Assembly (NCBI GenBank): GCA_027485695.1
Contig: JAIXQO010000002.1
Span: forward strand, 538,006 to 602,005
DNA from: Pseudomonadota bacterium
Lineage (GTDB): Bacteria > Bdellovibrionota > UBA1018
Direction: 5' to 3'
DNA: 64,000 nt
The notes under the pieces are model-generated. The model searched no databases. It worked only from the letters and a program-made list of their open reading frames with translations, and had not been told where the DNA came from. The position numbers were made by a program, and so were the translations under genes. Below, piece after piece: positions 9,387-17,962 of this stretch; within the stretch, counting starts at the first letter, position 1, and the number at the start of each line of letters is the position of its first letter.

Positions 9387-11309
9387 ATGCGCTTACTGGA
9401 TTCTGAAATCGAAGAGATGTACCGATTCGTCGAGTTAAAAACCGGCGCATGTCATCAAGGCAGATTCCGTAAGGACATCATCCTCACTAATGTGCAGCGA
9501 CTGATGTTACAGGAGTCCACCAAGACGTGGTCTGAGATGGTCGAAAGATCAAAATCAAATACAGCAGTGATGGACCGCCTACTCACGGCGATCACTATTC
9601 ATACCACTTCTTGGTTTCGGGAAGCGCCCCACCTCGACTACCTGACTAAGTGGCTTGAGACCCATTATGAAAAATACACCCGGGAAAAATTACGGGTTTG
9701 GACGGCAGCTTGTTCAACTGGAGAGGAATCCTATTCTTTTGCGATGGTTCTCGAAACCTTTCGGCAGAAAAATCCTCGTTTCGACTATGAAATCAAGGGT
9801 ACGGATATCGATCCCATTTCGGTTCGTCGCGCGAGTCGATGCATTTTTACCAGCGACCAAATCCATTCGATTCCCGCAGCATTTCAATCACACCTCTGGA
9901 TCGGATCGGGCCGTACCAAAGGTTTATTCACTCTGGATCCGGAAATCCGTTCGCGAGTGAAATTCGATACTTGGAATTTAGACTCTGGGACCTTTCCCAA
10001 CAATAAACAACTATGGGACATCATCATTTGTAGGAATGTCCTCATTTACTTCGATCAAGAATGCGTGAAGCGAATCACGCAACGATTCTGCGAATCGGTC
10101 AGTGAAAACGGCTTAATGATTCTTGGACACTCTGAGACACTCCCTCAATCTCCCGAAGGATTTAGTTTTCACGGGAATTCGATCTATGCGCGCGGCAAAC
10201 ATTCGGCTATTTTGAATTCAAATTCCGCGATGCGCGAGAAACAAGCGCCCAAGATTCTGATCATCGACGACTCAAAATCCGTGCGCCTGACGATTGCCAA
10301 AGAACTCTCACGCAAAGGTTTCACAGTGGTCGAGGCAATCTCTCCTGCCGAGGCGACTGCGGTGATTCGGAGAGAATCCGTGGATGCCGTCACGCTGGAT
10401 TTAAACATGTTGGAACCAAACGATGGTTTCAAATGGCTTGCAGCTGCCCGTCGCGAAAATTTCAATCAACCAGTGATCATCGTGACGGACGCTCGTCCGG
10501 ACGAGGCCGATAATATTTTCAAGGCACTGGAATCGGGTGCCCAGGACTATATTCAAAAAAGTTTCTTGGCCGGCCACAGCGATGAGCTCAGTTCCCGACT
10601 TCTTGGACTCATTGAAGCAAGTCAATCTGCGCTTCTGCCCACATCAAGGTCGATTGCTACCGCGACTCCCAATACTGTGCTGACTGACCCGGTCTCTTGC
10701 GAAGCCATCGTGATTGGTTCTAGTACCGGAGGTCCCGAGGCGCTTTCCCAACTGCTCGAAGATATCGCAAGCAAAAATGCGCGACTGCCGCCCGTCATCA
10801 TTGTTCAGCACATCAGCCCAAATTTCGCCTTAGCGTTTTCCAAGCGACTCGCACATCTCTCTGGATTGAAACTCGCTAACTTCGCACCTCAAACAAAACT
10901 CGAATCCGGACACCTCTACATGTCTCCCGGAGATCAACACATTGCCTTGAGGCGTACAGGTCGCGATTTAACGATCGAACTACAAGATGGCCCGCAGCTG
11001 AGCGGTCACCGGCCATCCGTAGATTTTCTTTTTGAGTCTGCGGCTCGTGCAAATGCGCAAACGTTGGCTATCTTGCTGACCGGCATGGGTAAGGACGGAG
11101 CCAACGGGATGCTCGCGCTGAAGAAACAGAAAAACTCAACTTGCATCGCCCAGGACCAAGCGACGTCTGTTGTGTATGGCATGCCACGAGAAGCCGTTCG
11201 ACTAGGCGCTGTTGACTACTCCGCATCAGTTCAAGAGATCCGCAATATCGTGATCTCCTCTACTCCGCTTCAGTCCCAGGTCCCCTTGATCAAAAAACGG
11301 TCCGCTTAG
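9387..11309 (+). CDS. CheR - receiver - CheB fusion (receptor methyltransferase and methylesterase in one chain)
   Basis: The protein has 640 residues in three parts. Residues 1 to about 275 are CheR: an all-helical N domain, then VWTAACSTGEESYSFAM for SAM binding and DIIICRNVLIYFD. Residues about 285-415 are a receiver domain with IIDDSK, acceptor Asp about 338 (TLDLN) and VTDAR; the usual Lys-Pro is replaced by QKSF. Residues about 440-630 are the CheB methylesterase with Ser 446 (GSSTGGPE), His 475 (VQHISPNF) and Asp 570 (GMGKDGANG), so the triad is intact. Separate cheR and cheB genes are the rule; CheB-CheR fusions are known but this order with the receiver between is unusual. It ends the operon. 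Confidence 0.92.
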   Translation: MRLLDSEIEEMYRFVELKTGACHQGRFRKDIILTNVQRLMLQESTKTWSEMVERSKSNTAVMDRLLTAITIHTTSWFREAPHLDYLTKWLETHYEKYTREKLRVWTAACSTGEESYSFAMVLETFRQKNPRFDYEIKGTDIDPISVRRASRCIFTSDQIHSIPAAFQSHLWIGSGRTKGLFTLDPEIRSRVKFDTWNLDSGTFPNNKQLWDIIICRNVLIYFDQECVKRITQRFCESVSENGLMILGHSETLPQSPEGFSFHGNSIYARGKHSAILNSNSAMREKQAPKILIIDDSKSVRLTIAKELSRKGFTVVEAISPAEATAVIRRESVDAVTLDLNMLEPNDGFKWLAAARRENFNQPVIIVTDARPDEADNIFKALESGAQDYIQKSFLAGHSDELSSRLLGLIEASQSALLPTSRSIATATPNTVLTDPVSCEAIVIGSSTGGPEALSQLLEDIASKNARLPPVIIVQHISPNFALAFSKRLAHLSGLKLANFAPQTKLESGHLYMSPGDQHIALRRTGRDLTIELQDGPQLSGHRPSVDFLFESAARANAQTLAILLTGMGKDGANGMLALKKQKNSTCIAQDQATSVVYGMPREAVRLGAVDYSASVQEIRNIVISSTPLQSQVPLIKKRSA

Positions 11310-11316
11310 GTGAGCG

Positions 11317-12177
11317 CTATTCCTTAACGCCAACGACGTAAGCGATCCATGCATGGGCGTGGTCGCCCGTCTCGGCGGGAACGTAATCTCCCGTACCGCG
11401 ACCGTTCTTATCGAGAGTTTCCCAAAACACGACCGTGCGTTTGAATCCGGCGTCGAGGAGCATTTCGCGTACTTCGCGGATACCCCAAATACGCCAGTGG
11501 TAAGTGAACACGTCTTTCATCCAGCGGCGATTCGGCTGCTGGAAATGGATGGAGTAATCGGAAACGCAGCTGATCGGATCGAACTGGTGTTGCTCCCAAA
11601 CGTATTTGAATTTGCCGAAGCCGCGCATTCGGAATGCGCGTGACTCTTCCATGCGCTCAATCATGCCTTCGCCGCCGGCCATCTCGAGGAACACCGTGCC
11701 CTTCTTGTCGAGACTCGCGTGAACGGCTTTGAAATAATCGATGACGAGCTTGCGCTCCTTGAAAATAAAAAACGAGAAATTACAGGTCGCAACCAAGTCG
11801 AACTTATCTTGAGTCGGCACCATCACGTCTTGCTGACGGAGTTCAATGCGCTCACGTTCAGACGACGTCAGGGACGAAAGGTTTTCTTGCTCCGCATACG
11901 CTAGCGGCTCTGGATCTAGATCGAGGCCGACGGCTCGGCGATCCTTGTGACTCTTGACCCACTCACACGAAATACGCGCGGTGCCGCAGAAATCTTCGCG
12001 CAGGCGGCGCGGCACTTTGCCTTTGCCCAGGATCCATTCATGGAATCTCGGAAAATGCGTCGTATGCCAATCCGGGCACTGTACGGCTTCTTCGTAGAGC
12101 GCGTACTTAGAGATCGAACGCGTGAATTCCTTCTTCAAAGGCTTTTTCTTAGTTTTCTTTTTCTGGGAAGCCATCAT
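11317..12177 (-). CDS. Class I SAM-dependent methyltransferase
   Basis: The protein has 286 residues with a very basic N terminus (Lys-rich first 16 residues). The SAM-binding motif I is the EDFCGTA variant rather than ExGxGxG, followed by GLDLDPEPLAYA (acidic residue after strand 2) and LVATCNFSFF. The C-terminal half has aromatic-rich segments (VFTYHWRIWG) that would form the acceptor site. The substrate cannot be told from the sequence. Two in-frame ATGs (12177, 12174) are possible. It converges with the CheR-CheB gene, only 7 bases apart, and lies downstream of mrp on the same strand, separated by a palindromic repeat. Confidence 0.8.
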   Translation of the reverse strand: MMASQKKKTKKKPLKKEFTRSISKYALYEEAVQCPDWHTTHFPRFHEWILGKGKVPRRLREDFCGTARISCEWVKSHKDRRAVGLDLDPEPLAYAEQENLSSLTSSERERIELRQQDVMVPTQDKFDLVATCNFSFFIFKERKLVIDYFKAVHASLDKKGTVFLEMAGGEGMIERMEESRAFRMRGFGKFKYVWEQHQFDPISCVSDYSIHFQQPNRRWMKDVFTYHWRIWGIREVREMLLDAGFKRTVVFWETLDKNGRGTGDYVPAETGDHAHAWIAYVVGVKE

Positions 12178-12223
12178 TTAGCTCACTTTTTCTCTATGAC
12201 GATAGACCATTGCGGAAGCTCGG

Positions 12224-12317
12224 ATCGAATTCGTTTTCGATTCTGAAAAAGCGTGATGCGGTTCCGCCGTAGGCGGAATTTTCAGAAGGACAGGAGTCCG
12301 CTCGAAAACAATTCGAT
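12224..12317 (-). repeat. Structured intergenic palindromic element, copy A
   Basis: The 94 bases between mrp and the methyltransferase fold as a closed element. The outer arms 12224-12240 and 12302-12317 pair over 16 base pairs with one bulge. Inside, TTCTGAA (12241) pairs with TTCAGAA (12281) around a hairpin CCGCC-GTA-GGCGG, and GGAC-AGGA-GTCC (12288-12299) forms a second small hairpin. The same layout, core length and conserved words recur at 32983-33092 with compensating changes in the stems. Function unknown; strand is assigned by the flanking transcripts. Confidence 0.7.
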
Positions 12318-12324
12318 TCGAGCG

Positions 12325-13455
12325 CTAAAATTTCCCAATTTGAACGAGTTGATTCGGATCGATGCCCTCAGCAGACATGATCGCAATCCGGCGAGCAACT
12401 CGGCGAGCGAATGCGCCGAATGCTTGCGAAACGGGATGCTCCGGATGCGACACCGTAATCGGACGTCCGTAGTCACCACCTTCGCGCACTTGCATGACGA
12501 TCGGAAACTGGCCGACGAGCTCCGTCTTGAATTTCTGAGCAAGGAGTTTGCCGCCGCCTTGGCCGAAAATGTAATATTTCTTGTCGCTATCGTCCGGTTG
12601 GAAATAGCTCATGTTCTCGGCGATGCCGATGATCGGGATCTTGACCTTGTCGAACATGGCGTACGCCTTGCGAACGTCTTGCAGAGAAACCTCTTGAGGG
12701 GTCGTCACCAAGACCGCGCCCGTCACCGGCACCATCTGCGCGAGAGAAAGCTGAACATCTCCGGTACCTGGAGGCATATCCACCACGAGGTAATCGAGAT
12801 TACCCCACTGCACCTGATGGCAGAACTGCTGAATCACGCTGTGAAGCATCGGACCGCGCCAAACGAGCGGCTGATCCGGGTCGATGAGCATACCCATCGA
12901 CATGACTTTGATGCCGTGAGCGATTGGTGGGATGAAGAATTCTTTGCCGTCAGCGGTTTTTTCGATTTTTGGTTGTTCCGTGATCCCCATCATTGTCGGG
13001 ATGTTTGGGCCATACACGTCAGTATCCATGAGGCCGACGCGGGCACCTTCGCGAGCCAGAGAAGTCGCGAGATTGACCGCAACCGTGCTCTTGCCGACAC
13101 CGCCCTTACCGGACGACACGGCGATGATGTGCGCGACGCCTTGGATGGACGAAACCCCGGGAGCGCGAGCGCCACCTTGATGAGAGAGACCGCGATTCGC
13201 CGTTCGAACGCGAGCTTCGAGTTCGAGGCGCACGGAGCGGACGCCGGAGACTTTTTTGATTGCCGCTTCGACGTCGGACCTAAACTGCTCTTTGAGAGGA
13301 TCAGCCGGCGTCAGGAGAACCAATTTTAGACTGACATCGCCGGAACCGCTGACCGTCAAATTCTCGATCATCTCGAGAGCGACCACGTCGCGTTTGATTT
13401 CAGGATCTTGAACGGACTTCAGGGCCGACCAGACTGCATTCTCTAAGCTGTTCAT
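12325..13455 (-). CDS. mrp: Mrp/ApbC-type P-loop iron-sulfur carrier ATPase
   Basis: The protein has 376 residues. The N-terminal 90 residues form a MIP18-type (DUF59) domain (LKSVQDPEIKRDVVALEMI). The ATPase follows with the Mrp-specific Walker A SSGKGGVGKSTVAVNLA and the DTDVYGPNIPTMMG segment. Mrp proteins hold and transfer Fe-S clusters to apoproteins. The CxxC after ENMSYF that binds the bridging cluster in E. coli Mrp is absent here: the stretch reads ENMSYFQPDDSDKKYY. Other bacteria also lack it, so this may be a natural variant. I chose ATG 13455 over an upstream ATG at 13494 because homologues start near it. Confidence 0.9.
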   Translation of the reverse strand: MNSLENAVWSALKSVQDPEIKRDVVALEMIENLTVSGSGDVSLKLVLLTPADPLKEQFRSDVEAAIKKVSGVRSVRLELEARVRTANRGLSHQGGARAPGVSSIQGVAHIIAVSSGKGGVGKSTVAVNLATSLAREGARVGLMDTDVYGPNIPTMMGITEQPKIEKTADGKEFFIPPIAHGIKVMSMGMLIDPDQPLVWRGPMLHSVIQQFCHQVQWGNLDYLVVDMPPGTGDVQLSLAQMVPVTGAVLVTTPQEVSLQDVRKAYAMFDKVKIPIIGIAENMSYFQPDDSDKKYYIFGQGGGKLLAQKFKTELVGQFPIVMQVREGGDYGRPITVSHPEHPVSQAFGAFARRVARRIAIMSAEGIDPNQLVQIGKF

Positions 13456-13551
13456 AGTGCTCGGAAAACTACCACCCGCACTCCAGCCTGTCACCTATTC
13501 CGACCTGAAAAACCAAGGAAATTGCAGCAGATTTTGACCTCTGTTAAGCTG

Positions 13552-14679
13552 ATGAACGTGCAAGGACGCACTTTCTTAAAAACCGCACTTCTGGCCACCC
13601 TCACCAGCTTAGGAGCCCCGCTCATGAGCATTGCCGGCCCACCGAAAACGACGCTTTCCAAACCCGAAGTCTATGCCCACCGGGGCGTTCGGGCCCATGA
13701 ACCTGAAAACACTCTGCCTGCCTATGAGGCGGCGCTTGCCGCAGGGAGTGACTGGGTCGATATGGACGTGGTGCTCACGGCCGACGGCGAAGTGATTCTC
13801 TCGCACGATCCAGTGCTCAATCCCGACATAGTTCGGGATGAAACCGGCCGATTCATTTTCGTTAGCCGTGAACTCCTGAACCAACTCTCATCCGGGCCGC
13901 GCGCCGCATTCGATCAGAAATACGCGGTAAAAAATCTGACCTTAGCCGAACTCCAAAAGTTCGACGTCGGTCGCCTCAACCGCAAGAGCGGCTACGCGAA
14001 ATATTTTCCCGCTCAAGTAGGGCGCGATGGAATTCGCATGCCCACCCTTCGCCAAGTGATTCAGTACGTAAAAAAGGCGACGGGCGGAAATGTGGGTTTC
14101 CAAATCGAAATGAAAACGGATCCGCTCAAACCAGAAACGAGTGCTGACCCGCAGAAATTCGCCGCTGCGCTCGCCCGGGTCCTCCGCGAAGAAAACGTTA
14201 TTCACCAAACCGAGATCCAAGCGTTTGATTTCCGCTGCCTCTACGCACTTCACCAGATCGATCCGAAACATCAGACGGCGTTCCTGACCTCACGGGACAA
14301 CGAGATCGGTGGTGTGGATGATTTCCTTTCGCAAGACCCCAAGATCGCGACCGCTTGGAGTGGTGAACATCGCTTAGCCGATCACCGCGGATCGATTCCG
14401 CAAATGATCAAAGACTTAGGCGGTTACGCCTGGGAGCCCGAAGACGCGCAACTCACCCAAAAAACGCTCAAAGAAGCCCATGAATTGGGCCTCAAAGTCG
14501 TGGTCTGGAGCTGGCCCGAGAAACTCGGGCAGGCGTTTGATGAGACCATCACCAGCCGAATGATTGATTGGGGCGTGGACGGAATCATCACCGATGATCC
14601 GGGTCGGCTGAATCAAATGCTTGAAAAAAGAGGTCTCCGGACTCCACGTAAATACTGCGGCGGACTCATACAGAACTAG
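13552..14679 (+). CDS. Secreted glycerophosphodiester phosphodiesterase
   Basis: The protein has 375 residues. It hydrolyses glycerophosphodiesters to glycerol-3-phosphate and an alcohol. Residues 1 to about 28 form a signal peptide, so it acts in the periplasm or outside. The catalytic HRG appears as YAHRGVRAHEPENTLPAYE, the metal-binding ExD position reads DMDVV, and the second His lies in ILSHDP. The C-terminal part (WSGEHRLAD, VVVWSWPE, WGVDGIITDDPGRL) completes the TIM barrel as in the GlpQ family. ATG 13552 is chosen because it opens the signal peptide. It converges with the lipoprotein gene that follows. Confidence 0.9.
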   Translation: MNVQGRTFLKTALLATLTSLGAPLMSIAGPPKTTLSKPEVYAHRGVRAHEPENTLPAYEAALAAGSDWVDMDVVLTADGEVILSHDPVLNPDIVRDETGRFIFVSRELLNQLSSGPRAAFDQKYAVKNLTLAELQKFDVGRLNRKSGYAKYFPAQVGRDGIRMPTLRQVIQYVKKATGGNVGFQIEMKTDPLKPETSADPQKFAAALARVLREENVIHQTEIQAFDFRCLYALHQIDPKHQTAFLTSRDNEIGGVDDFLSQDPKIATAWSGEHRLADHRGSIPQMIKDLGGYAWEPEDAQLTQKTLKEAHELGLKVVVWSWPEKLGQAFDETITSRMIDWGVDGIITDDPGRLNQMLEKRGLRTPRKYCGGLIQN

Positions 14680-14739
14680 GCCGCTCTCTATAAAAGACGA
14701 CATAGCATACGGGCAAAAGGGACTTTTCCCCAGAGCCCG

Positions 14740-15783
14740 TTAGTCGATCACGGATAGAATCTTGGAATCCTCGGAGTTCAAATCAAAAGAGATGATCCGT
14801 CCGCGAATCTCCGCGCCATTGAACAAGTAGACCTTGCCGCGAGGTGCGATGACTGCGCCCGAAAGACGAGAGCCCTCGAAATGGACCTCGTTCTGAAGCG
14901 GGAAAATCCAGAACAGGTCGCTTGAGGAAACACCCGGAGTCAGGGTCGTCATGATGCGCCCCCAGTAATGATGATTCCCTCGAACGCGAACGACGGCCTT
15001 GGCGCCGGGAGGAACCCGAACTTCGATCCCGGCGATCAAAATGGATTGCTCAGAGGCGATATCAAAAAAATTGATATCCGGCTTCACACCATTCAAGACC
15101 AACGTACATTGCTCGCCGAGGTCCGGACTCCAACTACAAGTGATCGAACTCGTCCCGTTTGCAGACTCGCCTTCACAAACCTTGAGCGCGGCTTCCGTCG
15201 CCAAGATCGGCGCCTGGAAATCGAAATCCGCCAACTTCTCTACCGGTCCAAGTGAACTGAGACGTTTGACATTGTATTTCGATGCCGTGACAAGCTTGCC
15301 GTTCGGCACCTGTGCGGTGCGGATATAAATTTCTTTGGCAGCACGGACGTCTGCGCGAGTGCGGTTCGGGAAGAGCCAGGACCCCACCTCGGAGTTATAG
15401 AGCTGCACGTCTTCGGCCGCCATGACGCGTGCCGAGGTCTGGGTATTCCTGAGCACTGCAAGCTCAGTCGTGTAAGTACTCGTGTCTGAAAAGGTTCTCA
15501 CAATTGCATCCGCACAGAGCGCTACCGGAGAATTCGGCGGCATCGTTGGCGTGGGAGTCGGAGTCGACGTCGGCACCACCGTTGGGGTGGGTGTAGGAGG
15601 AAGTGTGAAAGTTGGAATTGGGCTCGGATTCGGGTCTACGCCCGGAATCCCTCCGCCCGGAGGTGGCTCCAGGATCGGATCTCGCGCGGAGACCTTCCCG
15701 GTTTTTTCGCCTTGAGAACATCCCACGGCAGCCATCGCGATCAAGAGTAAGGCGGGAATACTTCTAGTGAATGAATTCCGCAT
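14740..15783 (-). CDS. Lipoprotein with Pro/Thr linker and choice-of-anchor-A domain
   Basis: The protein has 347 residues. A signal peptide ends at a lipobox (AMAAVGC, Cys about residue 22), so it is probably an outer-membrane lipoprotein. Residues about 36-90 are a Pro/Thr/Ser-rich linker with PTPTPT repeats. The rest is an extracellular-type beta domain whose end (NEVHFEGSRLSGAVIAPRG, AEIRGRIISFDL) matches the choice-of-anchor-A family, found in surface proteins with varied anchors; here the anchor would be N-terminal lipid. Function is likely adhesive or structural. A weak GC stem at 14709-14740 overlaps its stop codon and could serve as a terminator. Confidence 0.72.
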   Translation of the reverse strand: MRNSFTRSIPALLLIAMAAVGCSQGEKTGKVSARDPILEPPPGGGIPGVDPNPSPIPTFTLPPTPTPTVVPTSTPTPTPTMPPNSPVALCADAIVRTFSDTSTYTTELAVLRNTQTSARVMAAEDVQLYNSEVGSWLFPNRTRADVRAAKEIYIRTAQVPNGKLVTASKYNVKRLSSLGPVEKLADFDFQAPILATEAALKVCEGESANGTSSITCSWSPDLGEQCTLVLNGVKPDINFFDIASEQSILIAGIEVRVPPGAKAVVRVRGNHHYWGRIMTTLTPGVSSSDLFWIFPLQNEVHFEGSRLSGAVIAPRGKVYLFNGAEIRGRIISFDLNSEDSKILSVID

Positions 15784-15873
15784 CGTTCACCCAGCCTAAC
15801 ACCGCGAAAAAAACCGACCACCTGGTATTTTTTACCGTTCAACTTAAGAAGTTCACTCGTCCGATATTCAAAC

Positions 15874-15902
15874 AAAAAGGGAGACCTGTTTCCAGGCCTC
15901 CC
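15874..15902 (-). terminator. Rho-independent terminator of the OmpA-type gene
   Basis: On the minus strand the sequence forms GGGAGGCCTG-GAAA-CAGGTCTCCC followed directly by TTTTT. It begins about 30 bases after the OmpA gene stop, which is the expected place. Confidence 0.88.
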
Positions 15903-15932
15903 TTCTCTAACTTTCCTCAGATAATCCGAGGG

Positions 15933-17111
15933 TTACTGACCGTTATTGAGAGCGTTCAAGTCGCGAGTGACTTGAGCAGTATCCGCTACACCATCCAACC
16001 AGAGTTCGACGCGGCGGTTCAAAGCCCAAGCTTCGGCATCGTTCGCTGGATCGACGGGCTTGCGGAATCCAAAACCACGGATGGCCATTTTTTCGCGAGG
16101 GATACCCTGTTGATTCAGCTGACGTCCGACGGACTTGGCGCGATTCACCGAGAGGTTCTCGTTGTAAGCCGCTCCACCACGAATGTCTGTGTGACCTTCG
16201 ACCCGCATTTTCTGCCAAGCATCCGGGTAGCGCGTCAGGTACTCGGCCACTTTGCCGAGGATCGCGTACGAAGTCGGGCGCAAATCAGAACGTGCGGTTT
16301 TGAACCGAAGAATCGCTTCGGGGAGATAGATACGAATCGTGCCCGTACCGACGGCTTGAGCGAATTGCGGCGCCTCAACTCGAGCTGCAGGCTCTGCTGG
16401 CGTCACAGTGAGAGGTTCTGGTGTCGGCTCTGGCGTTGCCTCAACCGGAGTTTGTTCCACCGGCTCATAAGGTTTGTCGCTGGAGCTGATCGGGAAGCCG
16501 TACTGAATGTCGGCCATGTACCACCACACCTCGCGGGGTGAGAGGTTGAAATCTTTCATGACATGGGCGCCGAGTCTCCAACGTCCTTCGTCATCACCCC
16601 ACTCATAGTTGACCCGAGGTCCAGCAGCGATCGTGAAACTTTGAGTGTCGAGCAGCTCATCTTGATCGAAAGACACGTCTGTTCCGAACAAACCGTTCAA
16701 TACGATACCGAGCTGCCAGTTTTCCGTCAGACGATAGCGCGGAGAGATCTCGGCAAAACCAGCGCGAGTTCTCACCTTCCAATCGCGGTTCAAGGAATCC
16801 TGACCGTCGACGTTGTTGATGAGGTAACCCAGACCTAAATCGATCACCCAATCATTCCAGTAATGAGAATAAAGAGCTTTGACGTCGAACTGGAATCCGC
16901 TTTTGTCTGCTTCCAGAAGTGTGGACTCTGGGGTCACCGTCGCGAGACCGAGGTTCGCACCGAAGAAAATCCAGTTCTTAGGTTTTGGAATATTCTCGAG
17001 GGGATGAGTCGAAGAAGTCGAACCGTATTCATCCGCAGCGATCGCCACACTCGCACTCAACACACCTGCCAAAATAGCGCAGGACCACTGCTCAACCCGA
17101 AAGAGCTTCAT
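15933..17111 (-). CDS. OmpA-family outer membrane protein
   Basis: The protein has 392 residues. It has a signal peptide (MKLFRVEQWSCAILAGVLSA, ending ASVAIAA), an N-terminal beta-barrel of about 190 residues with aromatic-rich alternating strands, and a Pro/Glu-rich hinge (EPTPEPLTVTPAEPAA). The C-terminal OmpA domain has VEGHTDIRGG and the peptidoglycan-binding NLSVNRAKSV with its Asp and Arg kept. It should tether the outer membrane to the cell wall. ATG 17111 is chosen because it opens the signal peptide; a frame extending to 17168 does not. It has its own terminator downstream, and its upstream region holds an 18-base palindrome. Confidence 0.92.
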   Translation of the reverse strand: MKLFRVEQWSCAILAGVLSASVAIAADEYGSTSSTHPLENIPKPKNWIFFGANLGLATVTPESTLLEADKSGFQFDVKALYSHYWNDWVIDLGLGYLINNVDGQDSLNRDWKVRTRAGFAEISPRYRLTENWQLGIVLNGLFGTDVSFDQDELLDTQSFTIAAGPRVNYEWGDDEGRWRLGAHVMKDFNLSPREVWWYMADIQYGFPISSSDKPYEPVEQTPVEATPEPTPEPLTVTPAEPAARVEAPQFAQAVGTGTIRIYLPEAILRFKTARSDLRPTSYAILGKVAEYLTRYPDAWQKMRVEGHTDIRGGAAYNENLSVNRAKSVGRQLNQQGIPREKMAIRGFGFRKPVDPANDAEAWALNRRVELWLDGVADTAQVTRDLNALNNGQ

Positions 17112-17243
17112 GCTTTTTACACTCCTGATGGAAATTAACTTCTCTTTAAGTTTCGGGTCAAAAGACAAGGAATGTCAATTCTAGTACTGAGTGATTATGA
17201 AAAGCTTGTTATGGCCGTCAAAAAATTGAACCACGTCCCGCCA

Positions 17244-17261
17244 ACTGTTCACGTGAACAGT
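17244..17261. promoter_or_regulatory. Perfect 18-base palindrome between lipB and the OmpA gene
   Basis: ACTGTTCACGTGAACAGT is an uninterrupted two-fold palindrome touching the lipB stop codon and lying about 135 bases upstream of the OmpA start. A perfect palindrome without a loop suits a dimeric DNA-binding protein better than a terminator, and no T-tract follows. Which gene it controls is not known. Confidence 0.5.
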
Positions 17262-17956
17262 CACCGTTTATGATTCAAAAATTCTTCTCGAAACAAACGT
17301 TCGAGCTCTTCGCGTGAAGGCGCGCGGCCGATCTCTTTTTCTAGCGACGTCATCACCGACGACTCGAACCCGCACGGATCGAATCCTTGAAATCCTGAGA
17401 GCTGGGGATTCACGTTGAGCGCAAGCCCGTGGTAGCTCACCCATTTTTTGAGGGCGACGCCCAGGGATGCGATCTTGCGCGATTCGAGCCCGGAGCCGAT
17501 CCAGACTCCGGCTGCGTTTTTGACCGCGCGACTCTCGAGCCCGTAATTCTTAAGTACGGCCGAGATCCAATGTTCGAGAAAACGCACGTACTTGCCAATA
17601 TCGCGCGCGAATGGAAACGCTGGGTTTTTCAGATCCAAGATTGGATAGACTACGAGCTGGCCGGGACCATGCCACGTCAGGTCGCCCCCCCGCTCGATTT
17701 CGAAATACTCGGTACCTTCGGGTAATTGGAGAATCGGCCTTGCACGTTCTCGCTCGACGCCGGTCCACTGGAGGCCGCGCCCCCGCGTAACGGTGGGTGG
17801 GTGCTCCACAAATAAAATCGTCGAAAAACGAGTGCCTTCACTCACCTCTTCGACGAAACGTTTTTGGAGATCCCAGACTTCTTGAAAATAAACGGCGACG
17901 TTTCCCTCCCCTTTGAGCGAGACGAACTCGACTGGGGGAAAAGACACGTCGCCCAT
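17261..17956 (-). CDS. lipB: Lipoyl(octanoyl) transferase LipB
   Basis: The protein has 231 residues, normal for LipB. It moves octanoate from acyl carrier protein to lipoyl domains of E2 subunits. The signature ERGGDLTWHGPGQLVVYP is complete, the catalytic Lys lies in RKIASLGVALKKWVSYHG and the catalytic Cys in FDPCGFESSVMTSL. It is the last gene of lipA - E2 - lpd - lipB on the minus strand and starts 6 bases after lpd ends. The grouping of lipoate synthesis with a lipoylated enzyme suggests the pathway serves that complex locally. Confidence 0.96.
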   Translation of the reverse strand: MGDVSFPPVEFVSLKGEGNVAVYFQEVWDLQKRFVEEVSEGTRFSTILFVEHPPTVTRGRGLQWTGVERERARPILQLPEGTEYFEIERGGDLTWHGPGQLVVYPILDLKNPAFPFARDIGKYVRFLEHWISAVLKNYGLESRAVKNAAGVWIGSGLESRKIASLGVALKKWVSYHGLALNVNPQLSGFQGFDPCGFESSVMTSLEKEIGRAPSREELERLFREEFLNHKR

Positions 17957-17962
17957 TTGAAA

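Noticed and set aside
12253..13329. A 358-residue open frame on the plus strand
   Set aside because: It lies antisense to mrp, is rich in Arg, His and Asp with no domain pattern, and exists because of codon bias in mrp.
15540..15620. Repetitive GT-rich tract
   Set aside because: It codes the Pro/Thr linker of the lipoprotein on the minus strand.
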